NCBI RefSeq assembly: GCF_024448985.1
Contig: NZ_JAMOII010000002.1
Span: 372,001 to 436,000, forward strand
Length of the DNA: 64,000 nucleotides
DNA from: Stutzerimonas stutzeri
GTDB taxonomy: Bacteria; Pseudomonadota; Gammaproteobacteria; Pseudomonadales; Pseudomonadaceae
Direction: 5' to 3'
The notes beneath the pieces are model-generated. The model was not told where the DNA came from and searched no databases. It saw only the letters and a program-made list of their open reading frames with translations. How positions within the stretch are numbered: the first letter of the stretch is position 1; every line of letters begins with the position of its first letter. The position numbers were made by a program, and so were the translations under genes. Of this stretch, positions 25,657 through 37,342 are shown in pieces.

Positions 25657-27762
25657 TCACTTCTCCGTCAACTGAATGCACTCGCCGCGCTGGCCGGCCC
25701 GCAAACGCTGTAGCTGATAACGCACCAGCAGGTCATCCGGTCGCTCGGTGGACAGCTGTTCGAACGCATCGGCAGCATGCTCATGCTCACTGGCCAGCAA
25801 CCGGTATGCCGCATCGTAGTCGTTGTCGAAGGCTGTTTCGCAGGGCTCGTAAAGGCGGATCGGCTGCGTCTTGCCCTTGAGCAGTACATCGCCGATGGCG
25901 CGCATCGGCACGTCCGGATTGGCGGCACGGATGGCCTCCGAAACGCAAAGATCGGTGCCCAGATAACGATTGAGGCTTTCCAGGCGAGCCGCGACGTTGA
26001 CCGCATCGCCCAATGCCCGGTAGTCGAACAGGGTGGCGCCACCGAAATTGCCGACCACGACCTCGCCGCTATGTGCACTGATGCGCGTGCGGCCCAGCGG
26101 GATGCCGGCGGCATGTTGAGCGGCTGCGTGGGCGCGGGTGAAGCTGCGGATCTCCAGTGCGCAGGCCAAGGCACGGGCTTGGTGGTCGGCCTGGGTCAGG
26201 GGCGCCGAGAACAGAATGGCCATGCCGTCGCCGACGATGCGCTCGAGCGTGCCCTGGTGGCGGAAGGCAATCTGGATGAGCCCTTCGAGATATTCGTTGA
26301 GCATGCCGACCACTCGCTCCGGTGAGTGACTCTCCATCAGCGTGGTGAAATCGGTGATATCGGTGAAGACGAAGCTGCAATAGCGGCGTTCGCCGCCGAG
26401 TTGCAGTTGTTCGGGATGACGTACCAGATACCTGACCAGGTTCGGCGAGATGTATCGTGAGAAGGCATTACGTATCCAGCGCTGCTGATATTCGCTGGCG
26501 CGGTGCCGCGCAAGGCTGGCGCCGAGGTAGACCAGCAGCAGACCGATCGAGGGCGTGAGGGCGTCAAGCAGCAGGCCATGGCGCGAGTAGGCCCACCAGG
26601 CCGCAATGTTCAGTGTCGCAATCGCTATTGCTGCGATCCAGGCGGCGGTGAGCGCGCCGCTGGTGAGGATCAGAACACAGAGCAGCGATCCGGCGAGCAG
26701 CAGGATCAGCGCTTCCAGCGAACTGGCCCAGAACGGGCGTTGCAGCGGCGAGCCGGTCAGTGCCTGTTCGATCGCCTGGGCATGCACCTGAACGCCTGGA
26801 AGCATCCCACCAAGAGGGCTGAAGCGCAGATCCTGCAGACCTTGAGCCGAGCTGCCGATCAGCACGATGCTGCCGTCGAGTGGGGCGGTGGACGTGCCAT
26901 CCAGAACGCGCCACGCGGGCAGGCTCTGCGCGGTCATGTCGCGGCGATAATGCAGCCAGAGCTCGCCTCGACGGTTGGTCGGGAGCGTTAGCGGGCCTAT
27001 CGCAACCTGTTCGACCGCTCCATTGCTTGCCGTCTCGATGCGGTACAGCTGTTGGTCGAGATAGGTCCGCAGCGCTTCGGCGACCAGCGAGGGGAGCAGC
27101 TGATCACCGACGCGAATCATCACCGGTACGCGGCGCACAACGCCGTCTGCATCAGGGTGAAAAGTCATGGCGCCGCTGCCTGCTGCAGCCCTTTCAAGCG
27201 AGGGCAATGCGCTGACGGTGCCGGCGTAGGTTTTGAAACGCGGTAGGGCGGCATCCGCACGCTGTCGCACACCGAAACGGCTGAGCGGACGGGTCTGCGA
27301 CGACGAGTGCGAGGTGGCAAAGCCAAGGACGCTAGGCTGTCGCTCGAGCGCCTCGGCAAACGAGTGATCGTGATCGGGCAGGGCGTCCAGCGTGTCGGCC
27401 AAAGCGGGCGGTAGGTCCAGCTGGTTCAGCAGATAGCGTGGCGAGCTGCGGTCGGCCTCGGCGAAGAGCACATCGAAGACCACCACGGCGGCGCCGGCCT
27501 GCTGCAGGCGTTCCAGCAACTGCGCCAGTAGATCGCGCGGCCAGGGCCATTGGCCGTGGCGCGCGAGGCTGGCTTCATCGAGGTCGACCACCCGAACCGG
27601 TGTTTGCGCCGGCGCTGGCCGCGGATGCCAGCGCTGATACTGATCGAACAAGCCGTTGCGTAGGCTTTGCAGCATCAGCGGTTGAGCCAAGTACAGAACG
27701 CAGGCGGCGAGCAATCCGGCCAACGCGAGCAGCAAGCGAGGCGTAAGTCGGGGTACTGCCAT
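25657..27762 (-). CDS. CHASE2-domain class III adenylate/guanylate cyclase
   Basis: A 701-residue membrane nucleotide cyclase. TM1 at about 10-32, a periplasmic CHASE2 sensor at about 35-340 (VVDLDEASLARHGQWPWPRD, VVFDVLFAEAD, LIGSSAQGLQD), three membrane helices at about 348-415, and a class III cyclase domain at about 455-640. Metal-binding Asp468 (FTDIT) and Asp512 (VGDGMAILF) are present, as are Asp580 (FDYRALGD), Asn589 and Arg593 (VNVAARLE). The lysine expected to read adenine aligns with Arg508 in TLERIVGD, so nucleotide preference is uncertain though the Asp580 fits ATP. It converges on the FecR-OmpA pair, a grouping seen in other Proteobacteria. Confidence 0.92.
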   Translation of the reverse strand: MAVPRLTPRLLLALAGLLAACVLYLAQPLMLQSLRNGLFDQYQRWHPRPAPAQTPVRVVDLDEASLARHGQWPWPRDLLAQLLERLQQAGAAVVVFDVLFAEADRSSPRYLLNQLDLPPALADTLDALPDHDHSFAEALERQPSVLGFATSHSSSQTRPLSRFGVRQRADAALPRFKTYAGTVSALPSLERAAAGSGAMTFHPDADGVVRRVPVMIRVGDQLLPSLVAEALRTYLDQQLYRIETASNGAVEQVAIGPLTLPTNRRGELWLHYRRDMTAQSLPAWRVLDGTSTAPLDGSIVLIGSSAQGLQDLRFSPLGGMLPGVQVHAQAIEQALTGSPLQRPFWASSLEALILLLAGSLLCVLILTSGALTAAWIAAIAIATLNIAAWWAYSRHGLLLDALTPSIGLLLVYLGASLARHRASEYQQRWIRNAFSRYISPNLVRYLVRHPEQLQLGGERRYCSFVFTDITDFTTLMESHSPERVVGMLNEYLEGLIQIAFRHQGTLERIVGDGMAILFSAPLTQADHQARALACALEIRSFTRAHAAAQHAAGIPLGRTRISAHSGEVVVGNFGGATLFDYRALGDAVNVAARLESLNRYLGTDLCVSEAIRAANPDVPMRAIGDVLLKGKTQPIRLYEPCETAFDNDYDAAYRLLASEHEHAADAFEQLSTERPDDLLVRYQLQRLRAGQRGECIQLTEK

Positions 27763-27797
27763 CAGTCGCGCTTCCTGCGTCCGCTCGGGTCAGGGGT

Positions 27798-28178
27798 TCA
27801 GTCGAGTACCAGAATGGCGTCCATTTCAACCTGCGCGGCTTTCGGCAGCGCGGCGATGCCGATGGCGGCGCGGGCGGGGTAGGGCTGCTGGAAATAGCGA
27901 CTCATGACCTCGTTTACCGTGGCGAAATTGCCCAGGTCGGTGAGGAAGATATTCAGCTTGACGATGTCCTTCAGCGAGCCGCCGGCCGCTTCGGCTACCG
28001 CCTTGAGGTTCTCGAACACCTGCACGGTCTGCGCTTCGAAGCCTTCCACCAGCTCCATGGTCTTGGGGTCCAATGGAATTTGGCCGGACAGATACACGGT
28101 GTTGCCGGCCTTGATCGCCTGGGAGTAGGTGCCGATGGCGGCGGGGGCTTTGTCGGTATTGATCACGGTGCGGGGCAT
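27798..28178 (-). CDS. ridA: RidA, enamine/imine deaminase
   Basis: A 126-residue RidA/YjgF protein that hydrolyses reactive 2-aminoacrylate and related enamines formed by PLP enzymes. Signature segments [40 protein letters not shown] and the closing [20 protein letters not shown] (with the catalytic arginine) are intact. It lies downstream of spoT on the same strand, as in other pseudomonads, but a repeat array separates them. A paralogue is encoded in the dad region of this window (54270-54626). Confidence 0.95.
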   Translation of the reverse strand: MPRTVINTDKAPAAIGTYSQAIKAGNTVYLSGQIPLDPKTMELVEGFEAQTVQVFENLKAVAEAAGGSLKDIVKLNIFLTDLGNFATVNEVMSRYFQQPYPARAAIGIAALPKAAQVEMDAILVLD

Positions 28179-28271
28179 GGGGGTTCCTCGTTCGAGAGCT
28201 TCAAGCAGGAAGCCAGAAGCTGAAGTAAGGGCAGGATGCTAGACGAAGCTAAGTGGATGTGACCACCCTTT

Positions 28272-28340
28272 CCAGCTTCCAGCTTCCAGCTTCCAGCTTC
28301 CAGCTTCCAGCTTCCAGCTTCCAGCTTCCAGCTTCCAGCT
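28272..28340. repeat. Nine tandem copies of a 7-bp unit (CCAGCTT) after spoT
   Basis: Nine perfect copies of CCAGCTT (28272-28334) plus CCAGCT, ending two bases before the spoT stop codon. On the minus strand the unit is TGGAAGC in another phase, as after dadR. Imperfect complementary motifs (GAAGC) occur at 28200-28225, but no T-tract follows, so it is a weaker terminator candidate than the other two arrays. Confidence 0.95.
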
Positions 28341-28342
28341 GC

Positions 28343-30451
28343 TTAAGCTTTAACCCGTGTAATCCGCATTACACCCTTGATGGTGCGCAGCTTCCGGATG
28401 ACCCGGGCCAGATGAACCCGGTCATGCACGCTGACCACCAGCTGGACCACGCTGATGCGGCCGTCGCGCTCGTCCATGCCGATCTTCTCGATGTTGCCAT
28501 CGGCGGCGTTGACGCTGCCTGCGAGCAGGGCAATCAGGCCGCGCTGGTGTTCCAGCTCGACGCGCAGCTCGACGTTGAATTCGCCTGTGACGTCCTTGGA
28601 CCAAGACAGCTGGATGCACTTGTCCGGGTTGTGGCGGATTTCGGCGATGTTGCGGCAGGTATCCAGGTGCACCACCATGCCCTTGCCTGCGGACAGGTGA
28701 CCGACGATGGGGTCGCCGGGAATGGGTGTGCAGCACTTGGCGTAATTGAGCACTAGGCCCTCGGTACCGCGAATGGCTAGTGGTCCTTCGGCGCTCGGCG
28801 CCTGTTCGCCGTCGCTGGCCAGCAGGCGGCGGGCGATGACGTAGGCCATGCGATTGCCCAGGCCGATATCTTCGAGCAGGTCTTCGATGACCTCCATCTG
28901 ATACTCGTTGAGCACGGCCTTGATGCGCTCAGGCGATATGCTTTCCAGACTGGTTTCGAAGCCGGTGAGCACCTTGTTCAGCAGGCGCTCGCCCAGATTG
29001 ATCGACTCCGAGCGGCGTTGCAGCTTGAGTGCGTGGCGGATATGCGTGCGCGCCTTGCCGGTGACGACGAAATTCAGCCACGCGGGGTTGGGGCGTGCGC
29101 CAGGGGCCGTGACGATCTCGACCGTGCTGCCGCTTTCCAGTGCCTGAGACAGAGGCGCCAGGCGTCGATTGACGCGACAAGCGATGCAGGTGTTGCCGAC
29201 ATCGGTATGCACCGCGTAGGCGAAGTCGACGGCGGTCGAGCCCTTAGGCAACTCCATGATGCTGCCCTTGGGCGTGAAGACGTAGACCTCGTCGGGGAAC
29301 AGGTCGATCTTGACGCTCTCGATGAACTCCAGCGAATTGCCGGCGCGTTCCTGCAACTCCAGCACGCCCTTGACCCACTGCCGTGCGCGGGCATGGGTGC
29401 CTTTCGGAGTCTCGTCCTCGTTGGACTTGTACAGCCAGTGCGCGGCGATGCCGTTGTTGGCCATCTCTTCCATTTCCCGGGTGCGGATCTGGATCTCGAT
29501 GGGCACGCCATGCATGCCGAACAGGGTGGTGTGCAGCGACTGATAGCCGTTGGCCTTGGGGATCGCGATGTAGTCCTTGAAACGGCCGGGCAGCGGCTTG
29601 TACAGGCTGTGCACGGCGCCAAGTACGCGATAGCAGGTGTCGACCTTGTCGACCACGATGCGGAAGGCATAGACGTCCATGATCTCGTTGAACGCTTTGC
29701 GCTTGCCGCGCATCTTCTTGTAGATGCTGAACAGGTGCTTCTCGCGGCCTACCACCTCGCCTTCCAGGCCTTCGCGTGCGAGGCAGTGGATCAGCGATTG
29801 CTCGATCTTCTCGACGATTTCGTTGCGGTTGCCGCGAGCCCGGCGAACAGCTGCGCGAATACGCTCGGAGCGCATCGGGTGCATCGCCTTGAAACCCAGG
29901 TCCTCGAATTCCACGCGCATCGAATGCATGCCCAGGCGATTGGCGATGGGCGCGTAGATTTCCAGCGTTTCCTTGGCGATGCGGCGGCGTTTCTCGCCGG
30001 CCAGTACTTCCAGGGTGCGCATGTTGTGCAGACGGTCGGCGAGCTTGACCAGGATCACGCGGATGTCGCGGGCCATAGCCATGGCCATTTTCTGGAAGTT
30101 TTCGGCCTGGGCCTCGGCCTTGGTCTCGAAGTTCATCTGGGTCAGCTTGCTGACCCCGTCGACCAGTTCGGCCACGGTCTCGCCGAACTGCGCAGTGAGC
30201 GCTTCCTTGGCGATGCCGGTGTCCTCGATGACGTCGTGCAGCATCGCGGCCATCAGGCTCTGATGGTCCATGTGCATGTCGGCGAGGATGTTGGCTACCG
30301 CGAGGGGGTGGGTTACGTAGGCTTCACCGCTGCGCCGACGCTGGCCGTCGTGGGCCTGCTCGGCGTAGAAGTAAGCGCGGCGGACCAGATTGACCTGGTC
30401 TGCGCCGAGGTAGGTCGACAGGCGATCGGCAAGAACGTCTATGGCTGGCAA
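28343..30451 (-). CDS. spoT: Bifunctional (p)ppGpp synthetase/hydrolase SpoT
   Basis: A 702-residue stringent-response enzyme. Domains in order: HD hydrolase (about 45-150, with HPLAVANILADMHMDHQSLM and MLHDVIEDTG), synthetase (about 230-350, with YRVLGAVHSLYKPLPGRFKD and KANGYQSLHTTLFG), TGS (about 385-445), helical and zinc-finger regions (NYAKCCTPIPGDPIVG) and a C-terminal ACT domain. It degrades and makes (p)ppGpp. It sits between rpoZ and ridA, the usual spoT context; the intact HDxxED hydrolase motif distinguishes it from RelA. The stop is followed at once by the 7-bp repeat array. Confidence 0.97.
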   Translation of the reverse strand: MPAIDVLADRLSTYLGADQVNLVRRAYFYAEQAHDGQRRRSGEAYVTHPLAVANILADMHMDHQSLMAAMLHDVIEDTGIAKEALTAQFGETVAELVDGVSKLTQMNFETKAEAQAENFQKMAMAMARDIRVILVKLADRLHNMRTLEVLAGEKRRRIAKETLEIYAPIANRLGMHSMRVEFEDLGFKAMHPMRSERIRAAVRRARGNRNEIVEKIEQSLIHCLAREGLEGEVVGREKHLFSIYKKMRGKRKAFNEIMDVYAFRIVVDKVDTCYRVLGAVHSLYKPLPGRFKDYIAIPKANGYQSLHTTLFGMHGVPIEIQIRTREMEEMANNGIAAHWLYKSNEDETPKGTHARARQWVKGVLELQERAGNSLEFIESVKIDLFPDEVYVFTPKGSIMELPKGSTAVDFAYAVHTDVGNTCIACRVNRRLAPLSQALESGSTVEIVTAPGARPNPAWLNFVVTGKARTHIRHALKLQRRSESINLGERLLNKVLTGFETSLESISPERIKAVLNEYQMEVIEDLLEDIGLGNRMAYVIARRLLASDGEQAPSAEGPLAIRGTEGLVLNYAKCCTPIPGDPIVGHLSAGKGMVVHLDTCRNIAEIRHNPDKCIQLSWSKDVTGEFNVELRVELEHQRGLIALLAGSVNAADGNIEKIGMDERDGRISVVQLVVSVHDRVHLARVIRKLRTIKGVMRITRVKA

Positions 30452-30514
30452 GGGATTGCTCCTCGCCGGCAGGGCGGCTCCGTATTGGCGGCTCGACTTC
30501 GACCTGGCATTTAA

Positions 30515-30778
30515 TCAGATGGCCTCGTTGGACTCTTCCTCGTACTGCACGAACAACGGCTCGTCGTCGACGATGTCGTCTTGGGCGATAACGTCGTAAT
30601 CCACCAGGCCGGAGGCGATTTCACGCAGCGCAACCACGGTCGGCTTGTCATTTTCCCAGGCTACTTTAGGCTCCTTGCCGCCTGTAGCCAGCTGGCGCGA
30701 GCGTTTGGTAGCGAGCATGACCAGCTCGAAGCGGTTATCTACGTTGTCCAGGCAATCTTCAACGGTAACGCGGGCCAT
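30515..30778 (-). CDS. rpoZ: RNA polymerase omega subunit
   Basis: An 87-residue omega subunit that helps fold beta-prime and forms part of a (p)ppGpp site. The sequence [20 protein letters not shown] and [14 protein letters not shown] is the standard omega opening. The frame is open to 30886, but the ATG at 30778, preceded by GATGAGGAACACC, matches the family start. It lies 63 bp upstream of spoT and probably shares its transcript; the pairing with spoT is conserved. Confidence 0.96.
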   Translation of the reverse strand: MARVTVEDCLDNVDNRFELVMLATKRSRQLATGGKEPKVAWENDKPTVVALREIASGLVDYDVIAQDDIVDDEPLFVQYEEESNEAI

Positions 30779-30975
30779 GGTGTTCCTCATCAAATTCGTA
30801 AAGCGTGCCCAAGTGGGCGAGCGGACGGGATAGTCTAAAAAATCACCAGCTGTTAGGGAAGCGGTAAAAGTGAAAAGCAGCGGCAAGCCTTAAGCTGCAA
30901 GCTGCGAGTAGAAGAAAAAAAGCCAGTCACGCTCGGGTTCCGGAGTGGCTATCGCACTGATTCGCTTGCAGAGCC

Positions 30976-32539
<1,564 letters not shown>

Positions 32540-32718
32540 TGCGGTAGCCCTCGGTACGATGCGAAAGGCGGAGGATTGTAAATCAAAACGGCGCGAAGAC
32601 GCATGAGGCGTGATATGGGCCAGCGTGACGACCCCGCTTGGCGCTGGATGTTGGTCATTCAACTCCAGCGCTTTGCCCGATCAGCCGACTGGCCGCGTAA
32701 CTACGCATCAAAGGCGCC

Positions 32719-32724
32719 TATAAT
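32719..32724 (+). promoter_or_regulatory. Candidate -10 element (TATAAT) for rph
   Basis: A perfect TATAAT hexamer 37 bp before the rph start. No good -35 hexamer is seen 16-18 bp upstream, so the call rests on the -10 alone. Confidence 0.45.
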
Positions 32725-32760
32725 GCCGGGCACCCGAATCCATGAAGTAGGAACTGTCCC

Positions 32761-33483
32761 ATGAAGCGTCCCAGTGGCCGCGCTGCTGACCAGCTGCGTT
32801 CGATCCGCATCACCCGCAACTACACCAAGCACGCCGAGGGATCGGTATTGGTCGAGTTCGGTGATACCAAGGTGATCTGCACCGCCAGCATCGAGAATGG
32901 CGTACCGCGGTTCCTCAAGGGCCAAGGGCAAGGCTGGTTGACCGCCGAATACGGCATGTTGCCGCGTGCCACCGGCGAGCGTAATCAGCGTGAGGCGAGC
33001 CGAGGCAAGCAGGGCGGGCGTACCCTCGAGATCCAGCGGCTCATTGGGCGCTCCCTGCGGGCATCCTTGGACATGAGCAAGCTGGGCGAGAACACCATCT
33101 ATATCGATTGTGATGTGATTCAGGCTGATGGCGGTACCCGTACAGCCTCGATCACCGGTGCAATGGTTGCACTGGTGGACGCTCTGAAATTGCTGAAAAA
33201 GCGCGGCGGGTTGAAGGGCGGTGATCCGCTCAAGCAGATGGTCGCTGCGGTTTCGGTCGGCATCTACCAGGGTGAGCCGGTGCTCGACCTGGATTATCTT
33301 GAGGACTCCGCGGCGGAAACCGACCTGAACGTCGTGATGACCAGTGCCGGTGGCTTCATCGAGGTACAGGGCACGGCCGAAGGCGCGCCGTTCCAGCCTG
33401 CCGAGCTCAACGCCATGCTCGCGCTGGCGCAGGACGGTATGAAAGAGCTGTTTGCATTGCAGTCCGCGGCGCTCGCCGACTGA
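32761..33483 (+). CDS. rph: Ribonuclease PH
   Basis: A 240-residue phosphorolytic 3'-5' exoribonuclease that trims tRNA precursors. Typical segments: [40 protein letters not shown], the RNase PH loop [40 protein letters not shown] with the phosphate-binding region, and [20 protein letters not shown]. It starts at 32761 after AGTAGGAACTGTCCC. A DUF4870 gene follows 16 bp downstream and is probably cotranscribed. Confidence 0.97.
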   Translation: MKRPSGRAADQLRSIRITRNYTKHAEGSVLVEFGDTKVICTASIENGVPRFLKGQGQGWLTAEYGMLPRATGERNQREASRGKQGGRTLEIQRLIGRSLRASLDMSKLGENTIYIDCDVIQADGGTRTASITGAMVALVDALKLLKKRGGLKGGDPLKQMVAAVSVGIYQGEPVLDLDYLEDSAAETDLNVVMTSAGGFIEVQGTAEGAPFQPAELNAMLALAQDGMKELFALQSAALAD

Positions 33484-33499
33484 GTCGAAGGAGAGCGCC

Positions 33500-33868
33500 A
33501 TGTCTGATCAAGAGCTGATTCCACAGCCCTCGCCGAAAGCACGGCAATGGGCAATGTTCTGTCATTACTCGGCGTTTTTCTGGTTTCTGGTGCCGATGAT
33601 CGGCAACGTGCTGGGCCCGCTGATCGTTTGGCAGCTGAAAAAAGACCTGGATCCCTTCGTCGACGAGCAGGGCAAGGAGGCTCTGAACTTCCAGATCACC
33701 TTCAGCATTTTGCTAATGATCTGCGGCGTGCTCGCCTGGATTCTGATCGGCTTCCCGCTCATGGCGCTGATCAGTGCGGTGGCGCTGGTACTGGTGGTAA
33801 TAGCCGGCATTCGTGCCAACGAGGGCAAGCCTTATCGCTACCCGTTTTGCTGGCGGATCGTCAGGTAG
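33500..33868 (+). CDS. DUF4870 membrane protein
   Basis: A 122-residue inner-membrane protein with the DUF4870 (Tic20-like) pattern: KARQWAMFCHYSAFFWFLVP, NVLGPLIVWQLKKDLDPFVD, EQGKEALNFQITFSI and three to four membrane helices ending YPFCWRIVR. The ATG at 33500 follows AAGGAGAGCGCC. It occurs after rph in pseudomonads. No function is assigned to the family. Confidence 0.9.
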   Translation: MSDQELIPQPSPKARQWAMFCHYSAFFWFLVPMIGNVLGPLIVWQLKKDLDPFVDEQGKEALNFQITFSILLMICGVLAWILIGFPLMALISAVALVLVVIAGIRANEGKPYRYPFCWRIVR

Positions 33869-33951
33869 CGGCAGGCTTCAAGCTTGAGCTTATAGATACG
33901 GGAAGTTGAGAGGCGTCACTGCGTCAGCTTCCATGCTGACTCGCTGGCAGC

Positions 33952-34731
33952 TTAGAGGCTCAGCGTCCAGTCGTAATCCACTACCAGCGGGGCGTGCTGG
34001 GAGAAACGTGGCTGACGGGGCAGGCGGGCGTTGCGCACGAAGCGGCGCATGCCCGAGGTCAGTATCTGGTAATCGAAGCGCCAGCCCAGGTTGAGCATCT
34101 GCGCTTGTTCGGTGTCCGGCCACCAGCTGTACAGGTCGCCTTCTCGGCTGGCTTCACGCAGCGCATCGACGTAGCCCATGTTGCCGAATATCTCGTCGAG
34201 CCAGGCACGCTCCGGCGCGAGGAAGCCGGTGGCCTGCTGACAATCGCGCCAGTTTTTCACGTCCAGCTTCTGATGGGCGACATACAACGATCCGCAGTAG
34301 ATGTATTCGCGTCGCTTGCGACGTTGTTTGTCCAGATAATGGGCGAAGTCGTCCATGAACTTGAATTTCTGGTTCAGATCTTCGTCACCGCTGCGGCCGG
34401 TTGGTAGCAATAGACTGGCAATGCTGACCTTATCGAAGTCGGCCTGTAGATAACGGCCATAGCGGTCAGCGGTTTCGAAGCCGAGTCCCATGATCACGGC
34501 CTTCGGCTGCAGTCGGGAATACAGCGCGACGCCGCCCTGTTCTGGAATTTCCGCGTCGACGGTATAAAGAAAGTAACCGTCGAGCTGGTAGGCCGGATCG
34601 TCAAGTTCTACTACGGAGGCGCGGGTATCCTGCAGGCAGATGACATCGGCATTCTGCGCTTGCAGCCAGCTGAGAAGACCCCGCTGTGCCGCCGCTTGAA
34701 TGCCATTCACGTTGACGCTGATAATCCGCAT
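33952..34731 (-). CDS. crc: Catabolite repression control protein Crc
   Basis: A 259-residue protein with the exonuclease III fold that, together with Hfq, represses translation of catabolic genes in Pseudomonas. It is a non-enzymatic member: ExoIII Glu34 is Asp35 (CLQDTRA), the GDxN motif is CGSLYVAH, and the C-terminal SDH is SQHAP. These changes are those of known Crc and fit loss of nuclease activity. The gene lies between rph-DUF4870 and pyrE, its usual place, and is divergent from pyrE. The glc, gcd and dad operons nearby are the sort of catabolic genes it controls. Confidence 0.95.
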   Translation of the reverse strand: MRIISVNVNGIQAAAQRGLLSWLQAQNADVICLQDTRASVVELDDPAYQLDGYFLYTVDAEIPEQGGVALYSRLQPKAVIMGLGFETADRYGRYLQADFDKVSIASLLLPTGRSGDEDLNQKFKFMDDFAHYLDKQRRKRREYIYCGSLYVAHQKLDVKNWRDCQQATGFLAPERAWLDEIFGNMGYVDALREASREGDLYSWWPDTEQAQMLNLGWRFDYQILTSGMRRFVRNARLPRQPRFSQHAPLVVDYDWTLSL

Positions 34732-34814
34732 AAATGGCCCCTAAAAACACGTGCGTGTATGATAACCCAAGCTCTTTGCATTAGCTAAACCAGTGTCTTC
34801 CGGGAATATTCTTC

Positions 34815-35456
34815 ATGCAGGCGTACCAGCGCGACTTCATTCGCTTCGCCATCGGACGCGGTGTTCTGCGCTTCGGTGAATTCACTCTGAAATCCGGGCG
34901 TACCAGTCCTTATTTCTTCAACGCCGGCTTGTTCAATACCGGATCGGCGCTGGCTCAATTGGGTCGTTTCTACGCGGCGGCGGTTGTCGAAAGCGGCATC
35001 GATTTCGACGTCATCTTCGGCCCGGCGTACAAGGGCATCCCGCTGGCGGCAGCAACGGCTATTTCGCTGGCTGAGCATCATCAACGCGACCTGCCCTGGT
35101 GCTTCAACCGCAAGGAAGCCAAAGATCATGGCGAGGGCGGCACTTTAGTGGGATCGCCGCTCAACGGCCGGGTGCTGATCGTAGATGATGTGATTACTGC
35201 CGGAACGGCAATTCGCGAAGTCATGCAGATTATCCGTGCGCAAGGCGCGCAGGCGGCTGGCGTGCTGATCGCACTCAACCGGCAGGAGCGTGGGCAGGGC
35301 GAATTATCGGCCATTCAGGAAGTGGAGCGTGATTACGATATGCCGGTGGTGAGCATCGTTTCCCTCGCTCAGGTGCTGGACTTCCTGGCTCAGGATGAAG
35401 AACTCAAGCGGCATTTGCCTGCAGTAGAGGCTTACCGGGACCAGTACGGGATCTGA
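34815..35456 (+). CDS. pyrE: Orotate phosphoribosyltransferase
   Basis: A 213-residue enzyme that joins orotate and PRPP to OMP in pyrimidine synthesis. It shows the substrate loop [17 protein letters not shown] and the PRPP-binding motif [15 protein letters not shown]. It begins [21 protein letters not shown], the normal start for gammaproteobacterial PyrE. It is adjacent to and divergent from crc with 83 bp between, which must contain both promoters; a TATGAT at 34758-34763 may be its -10. Confidence 0.97.
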   Translation: MQAYQRDFIRFAIGRGVLRFGEFTLKSGRTSPYFFNAGLFNTGSALAQLGRFYAAAVVESGIDFDVIFGPAYKGIPLAAATAISLAEHHQRDLPWCFNRKEAKDHGEGGTLVGSPLNGRVLIVDDVITAGTAIREVMQIIRAQGAQAAGVLIALNRQERGQGELSAIQEVERDYDMPVVSIVSLAQVLDFLAQDEELKRHLPAVEAYRDQYGI

Positions 35457-35776
35457 GTGCGGCTTGTTCGAGCAAGCAGCCAGTTGAATCGTCGCGTAGT
35501 CTGTTGTTGGGACGTTAGGCCTGAGTCCAATGTTCTGTTTTGTGTCAGCAACTGACGAATAACGGTCGTTTTGTGTCGCGCTTCAAAAGAAATTTCGCTT
35601 AGCGTCGTTGATATGGCACCGCGGGATCGCTGCGGTGCTGTAGCTGTACGCCTGGATGCTTGTTGGTGTGCTTATTGCTGCTCGGTCTGGCCGGTTTGTA
35701 TAAGCTGGCGTTGTCCGAACATAGAAGGGCGTTTCGAGTGGCTGCGCCGAGCGCGTCAATAAGAAGAGGCGGAAGT
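35457..35776. other. 320-bp region between pyrE and the DUF4124 gene
   Basis: No gene is supported. A short inverted repeat GCTTG-TTCGAG-CAAGC lies at 35462-35477 without a T-tract. The reading frame of the next gene is open back to 35660 and would encode a hydrophobic stretch, but the ribosome site at 35764-35774 favours the later start. AT-richer sequence at 35525-35600 could hold a promoter. Confidence 0.55.
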
Positions 35777-36361
35777 ATGCAAATAGGGTGCAGGTTGATG
35801 TTGCTGTTGGGCTTGCTGGGAGCTGCCGCTGCTCAGGCCGACCTGTATCGCTATGTCGACGACAAGGGCGTAGTGGTGCTCGACCGTCACGGTGTCCCGC
35901 CTCAGCATATCGGCAAGGGATATGAGGTCCTCAACGATCAGGGGCGTGTAACTCGGGTGGTACCCCCTGCGCCAACCCCCGAAGAGCGCCAGCGCCTGCT
36001 CGAGGCCCAGGCCCGCGCCAGCTCGGATGCGCAGCTGCTGCGTCTGTATGCCAGCGTCAAGGATGTCGAGCGAGCACAAGCGCGAAAATTATCGGAGCTC
36101 GACAGCGTCATCGGCATCACGCGTGGCAATCTGCAGTCGCTTCGTACCCAGCAGGCCAACCTGCAGAGCCAGGCGGCCGGGCATGAGCGTGCCGGTCGTG
36201 AGGTGCCTAAGCCGCTACTCAAGCAGATCGACAACCTCAGCAGGGAGCAGGCCAGCCTGCGCCGCGATATCGCGCGTTACCAGGGGGCCCGCAAACACGC
36301 GGAAGTCAGCTTCGCTCAGGAGCGTCAACGAGTCGCCGAGTTACTCGGCCAATCTGAATAG
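35777..36361 (+). CDS. DUF4124-domain exported coiled-coil protein
   Basis: A 194-residue exported protein: signal peptide MQIGCRLMLLLGLLGAAAAQA, a DUF4124 domain (ADLYRYVDDKGVVVLDRHGV, written as in the family WxDxxGxxxyxxxxP), then a long helical region of about 110 residues rich in Gln, Arg, Leu and Glu (coiled coil) up to the end. GGCGGAAG precedes the ATG at 35777. It stands alone between pyrE and a bidirectional terminator. No precise function is known; it is the conserved gene that follows pyrE in pseudomonads. Confidence 0.85.
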   Translation: MQIGCRLMLLLGLLGAAAAQADLYRYVDDKGVVVLDRHGVPPQHIGKGYEVLNDQGRVTRVVPPAPTPEERQRLLEAQARASSDAQLLRLYASVKDVERAQARKLSELDSVIGITRGNLQSLRTQQANLQSQAAGHERAGREVPKPLLKQIDNLSREQASLRRDIARYQGARKHAEVSFAQERQRVAELLGQSE

Positions 36362-36370
36362 CGATGCATA

Positions 36371-36404
36371 AAAAACCCAGCATTTCATGAAGCGCTGGGT
36401 TTTT
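36371..36404. terminator. Bidirectional intrinsic terminator
   Basis: Inverted repeat AAAAACCCAGC (36371-36381) / GCTGGGTTTTT (36394-36404), with A and T tracts serving as the uridine runs in each direction. It separates the DUF4124 gene from convergent argB. Confidence 0.92.
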
Positions 36405-36427
36405 GTTGGCGCGGTATAGCCGCGATA

Positions 36428-37342
<915 letters not shown>

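Noticed and set aside
29018-30514. A 498-codon plus-strand frame opposite spoT
   Set aside because: It is an antisense shadow of spoT in a high-GC genome. Its protein has no recognisable domains, while the minus strand encodes a complete SpoT.
33952-34731. crc as an active exonuclease III
   Set aside because: Three catalytic positions are replaced, and gene position between rph and pyrE is that of Crc.
35660-35776. An N-terminal extension of the DUF4124 protein with a second hydrophobic segment
   Set aside because: It is in frame and open, but the ATG at 35777 has a good ribosome site and begins a normal signal peptide. The extension has none.
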